Part shown: positions 6,667 to 7,941 of the stretch, in pieces | How the letters are laid out: each line of letters begins with the position of its first letter | Position numbering within the stretch: position 1 is the first letter of the stretch | Source: Verrucomicrobia bacterium GWC2_42_7 | Lineage (GTDB): Bacteria > Verrucomicrobiota > Verrucomicrobiia > Opitutales > GWC2-42-7-A | Assembly: GCA_001831055.1 (NCBI GenBank) | Contig: MIDO01000017.1 | Coordinates: forward strand, 1-7,941 | Reading direction: 5' to 3' | DNA: 7,941 nucleotides | Made by a program: the position numbers and the translations under genes | Notes under the pieces: model-generated | Databases searched by the model: none | Seen by the model: the letters and a program-made list of their open reading frames with translations, nothing else | Told to the model about the DNA's origin: nothing

Positions 6667-6681
6667 CTCTCTTTGAAAGAG
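6667..6681 (+). repeat. 15-bp semi-palindromic site, copy 2
   Basis: This is the second copy of the motif at 6588-6602 (13 of 15 identical), here nearly a full palindrome (CTCTTTGAAAGAG). It sits just upstream of the C tract and about 30 bp before the -35 box of the plus-strand promoter. The two copies flank the 19-bp palindrome. Confidence 0.35.
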
Positions 6682-6688
6682 CTCGGGA

Positions 6689-6696
6689 CCCCCCCC
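6689..6696 (+). repeat. Homopolymeric tract of eight C
   Basis: Eight consecutive C, preceded by GGGA and set in an otherwise AT-rich spacer. It ends 15 bp before the -35 element at 6712. Homopolymeric G/C tracts of this size are prone to slipped-strand length change, and near a promoter they can alter expression; whether this one varies is unknown. Confidence 0.7.
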
Positions 6697-6711
6697 TAAT
6701 TCAAATAAAGC

Positions 6712-6740
6712 TTTACACTTTTATTGATCTTTGACATAAT
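6712..6740 (+). promoter_or_regulatory. Sigma70-type promoter for the exported-protein gene
   Basis: TTTACA (6712-6717) and CATAAT (6735-6740) are separated by exactly 17 bp and each differs from consensus at one base. Transcription would begin near 6746-6748, practically at the ATG at 6749. With no ribosome binding site visible, this implies a leaderless or nearly leaderless mRNA. A perfect TTGACA at 6731-6736 has no usable -10 downstream. Confidence 0.6.
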
Positions 6741-6748
6741 AAAAAAGC

Positions 6749-7941
6749 ATGAGGCGGGATCTTAAAATCATTGGTGTTTGTTGTTTGTTTTTGTCATCTT
6801 TAGAAGGTGCCAGCTTAAAGACTGTTTATTATGATGTACTAAGTAATGTTCCTGCTTCTGGTTTTCATCCACAGATGTCCTGGCCTATTTTTAGCCAAGA
6901 GGGGGCAACAACGCTGAAACTTCACCAAACGACAGCTATAAAATCTGCTTCCGATGATTATATTACGTATTACATCAACAAGACAATAGACATGACTAAA
7001 CCCGCTACGAGCGATATGACTTTGGGTTGGTCTACAGAGCAAGTTTCAGACCCTGGAAATCAAACGGCACAGTCTGCAGGGTATTCATATACTAATTTAG
7101 CTCTTAATAACCAATATAATCCTCCTCAGCCAGTAGCTGTTTATAATAAATATACGACAAGTCCCTCATCTTACTTAATTGTCCAAAGAAATCCTGCAGG
7201 AGTTTGGAAAACAGCAACACTCCCTTATCCAAGCACTGACATTACTCCTTACCAAAGTGTAGCAACTTTTTCCATTAGCGGGCAAAATTATGCCGCTGTT
7301 GGGGTCGCCGATTGGTGTGCTCCCTATTTCTATGCCTATATCTATTGCCTAGACACAGGGACACCTGTTATGGTAGGGTCGCCAATCACCGTCGATGGAA
7401 CATCTGCAGTTAACAACAGTTATTGCGCAAACGAGGTGTTTTATTCTTATACTGGAGGACATCATTATCTCCATTTTATACATGCCACTTCGGCAGGGCT
7501 TGTAGATGATCTTTATAAGGTTGATAGTCCAACGAGTCCTGCTTTTGTCAGCAGGAAAGCCCTCGGGTTGACAAATTTTGATTATTCTTCCACAATGGAT
7601 GCTTATTTTGATGTTAATGGCGTTCTATTAATAGGGACTAACGCCGGAGGACAGCCCCTCTCGAGAAATGGAGGAAGTGATATATTTTCCAATACAACGG
7701 CTTTTATGGCCTACGGAACAGCTTCCTCTCCACTTCCTAGTAATTATACTCAACTCAAGTTATTTATTTCAAATGCTCCTTTGGATCATACCTCCATCAT
7801 AATTTGCCAAACACTTGCCCAAAAATTAGGCAGGATGTGGTCGATAGAGCCCCTTGCCTTCAATGGAACTACTGGAGCGATAAGAGGATGGTCTGGTTGT
7901 TGCAAAAACCCATCCGATGGAAATCTCTATGCCTATTCCCT
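6749..7941 (+). CDS. Large exported protein of unknown function, C-terminus beyond the window
   Basis: The frame is open from the ATG at 6749 to the right edge (397 codons and two bases); an in-frame TAA at 6740-6742 makes this the first possible start. The N-terminus (MRRDLK, then IIGVCCLFLSSL, then EGAS) is a good Sec signal peptide with cleavage around residues 20-23; no proper lipobox is seen. The mature part is rich in Tyr, Ser, Thr and Asn with few charges, as in many secreted or outer-surface proteins. Several stretches alternate short strands with G/N/D turns (for example SVATFSISGQNYAAVGVADW and YLHFIHATSAGLVDDLYKVD), so an all-beta, perhaps propeller-like fold is possible, but no family was recognised. 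Cysteines occur in pairs (C11-C12 in the signal; CC near the right edge). It diverges from the hydrogenase operon across 260 bp. A function should not be assigned; host-interaction or envelope roles are guesses. Confidence 0.8.
   Translation, partial: MRRDLKIIGVCCLFLSSLEGASLKTVYYDVLSNVPASGFHPQMSWPIFSQEGATTLKLHQTTAIKSASDDYITYYINKTIDMTKPATSDMTLGWSTEQVSDPGNQTAQSAGYSYTNLALNNQYNPPQPVAVYNKYTTSPSSYLIVQRNPAGVWKTATLPYPSTDITPYQSVATFSISGQNYAAVGVADWCAPYFYAYIYCLDTGTPVMVGSPITVDGTSAVNNSYCANEVFYSYTGGHHYLHFIHATSAGLVDDLYKVDSPTSPAFVSRKALGLTNFDYSSTMDAYFDVNGVLLIGTNAGGQPLSRNGGSDIFSNTTAFMAYGTASSPLPSNYTQLKLFISNAPLDHTSIIICQTLAQKLGRMWSIEPLAFNGTTGAIRGWSGCCKNPSDGNLYAYS

Noticed and set aside
6749..6820. Lipoprotein signal at the tandem cysteines C11-C12
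   Set aside because: The residues before them (IGV) do not form a lipobox and the preceding segment is too short; a normal signal peptide fits better.
6839..7042. A 67-codon minus-strand frame inside the exported-protein gene
   Set aside because: The plus strand has one continuous frame of nearly 400 codons with a signal peptide, so this is a shadow.
1..7941. tRNA, rRNA, CRISPR array, insertion sequence or transposase
   Set aside because: No cloverleaf, regularly spaced repeats, terminal inverted repeats or transposase-like frames were seen on either strand.

Overview
The window is an AT-rich bacterial stretch carrying five complete protein genes and two that run off the edges. Its centrepiece is a compact three-gene operon for a trimeric [FeFe] hydrogenase on the minus strand, read hydC (NuoE-like) to hydB (NuoF-like) to hydA. 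The genes are tightly packed: a 4-bp ATGA overlap between hydC and hydB, and a 9-bp gap between hydB and hydA. Anaerobic or fermentative H2 metabolism using NAD(H) is therefore likely. The organism cannot be named with certainty. The low GC of the flanking genes, a secreted protein without recognisable relatives and a GAF/GspE-N fusion would fit a host-associated member of the PVC/Chlamydiota group, some of which carry [FeFe] hydrogenases, but this is an inference at low confidence.

Layout, left to right. Positions 1-312 (minus) hold the N-terminal part of tsaE, the ATPase of the tRNA t6A pathway. Positions 353-1225 (minus) encode a CPBP/CAAX-type intramembrane protease, 40 bp upstream of tsaE and possibly cotranscribed with it. 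Positions 1226-1416 are a divergent intergenic region. Positions 1417-2307 (plus) encode a GAF-domain protein with a C-terminal GspE/PilB N-domain-like module and no ATPase. Positions 2308-2583 lie between convergent genes and hold a 22-bp imperfect direct repeat and a strong hairpin that may stop transcription from both sides. Positions 2584-6488 (minus) hold hydA, hydB and hydC. Positions 6489-6748 are a divergent control region with a 19-bp palindrome, two related 15-bp sites, an eight-C tract and a good sigma70-type promoter. Positions 6749 to the right edge (plus) encode a large exported protein of unknown function.

How the hydrogenase should work: HydC and HydB form a NADH-oxidising FMN/Fe-S module, and HydA carries the H-cluster plus a chain of accessory clusters. 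Unlike the beta subunits of electron-bifurcating trimers such as Thermotoga maritima HydABC, this HydB ends about 40 residues after its last cluster cysteine and has no C-terminal 2[4Fe-4S] domain. That is the most informative observation here, because it points to a non-bifurcating, NADH-linked enzyme. No HydE, HydF or HydG maturase lies in the window. In sampled 60-base lines the operon has visibly higher GC (about 45-48%) than the protease and GAF genes (about 28-33%), which suggests acquisition by transfer.
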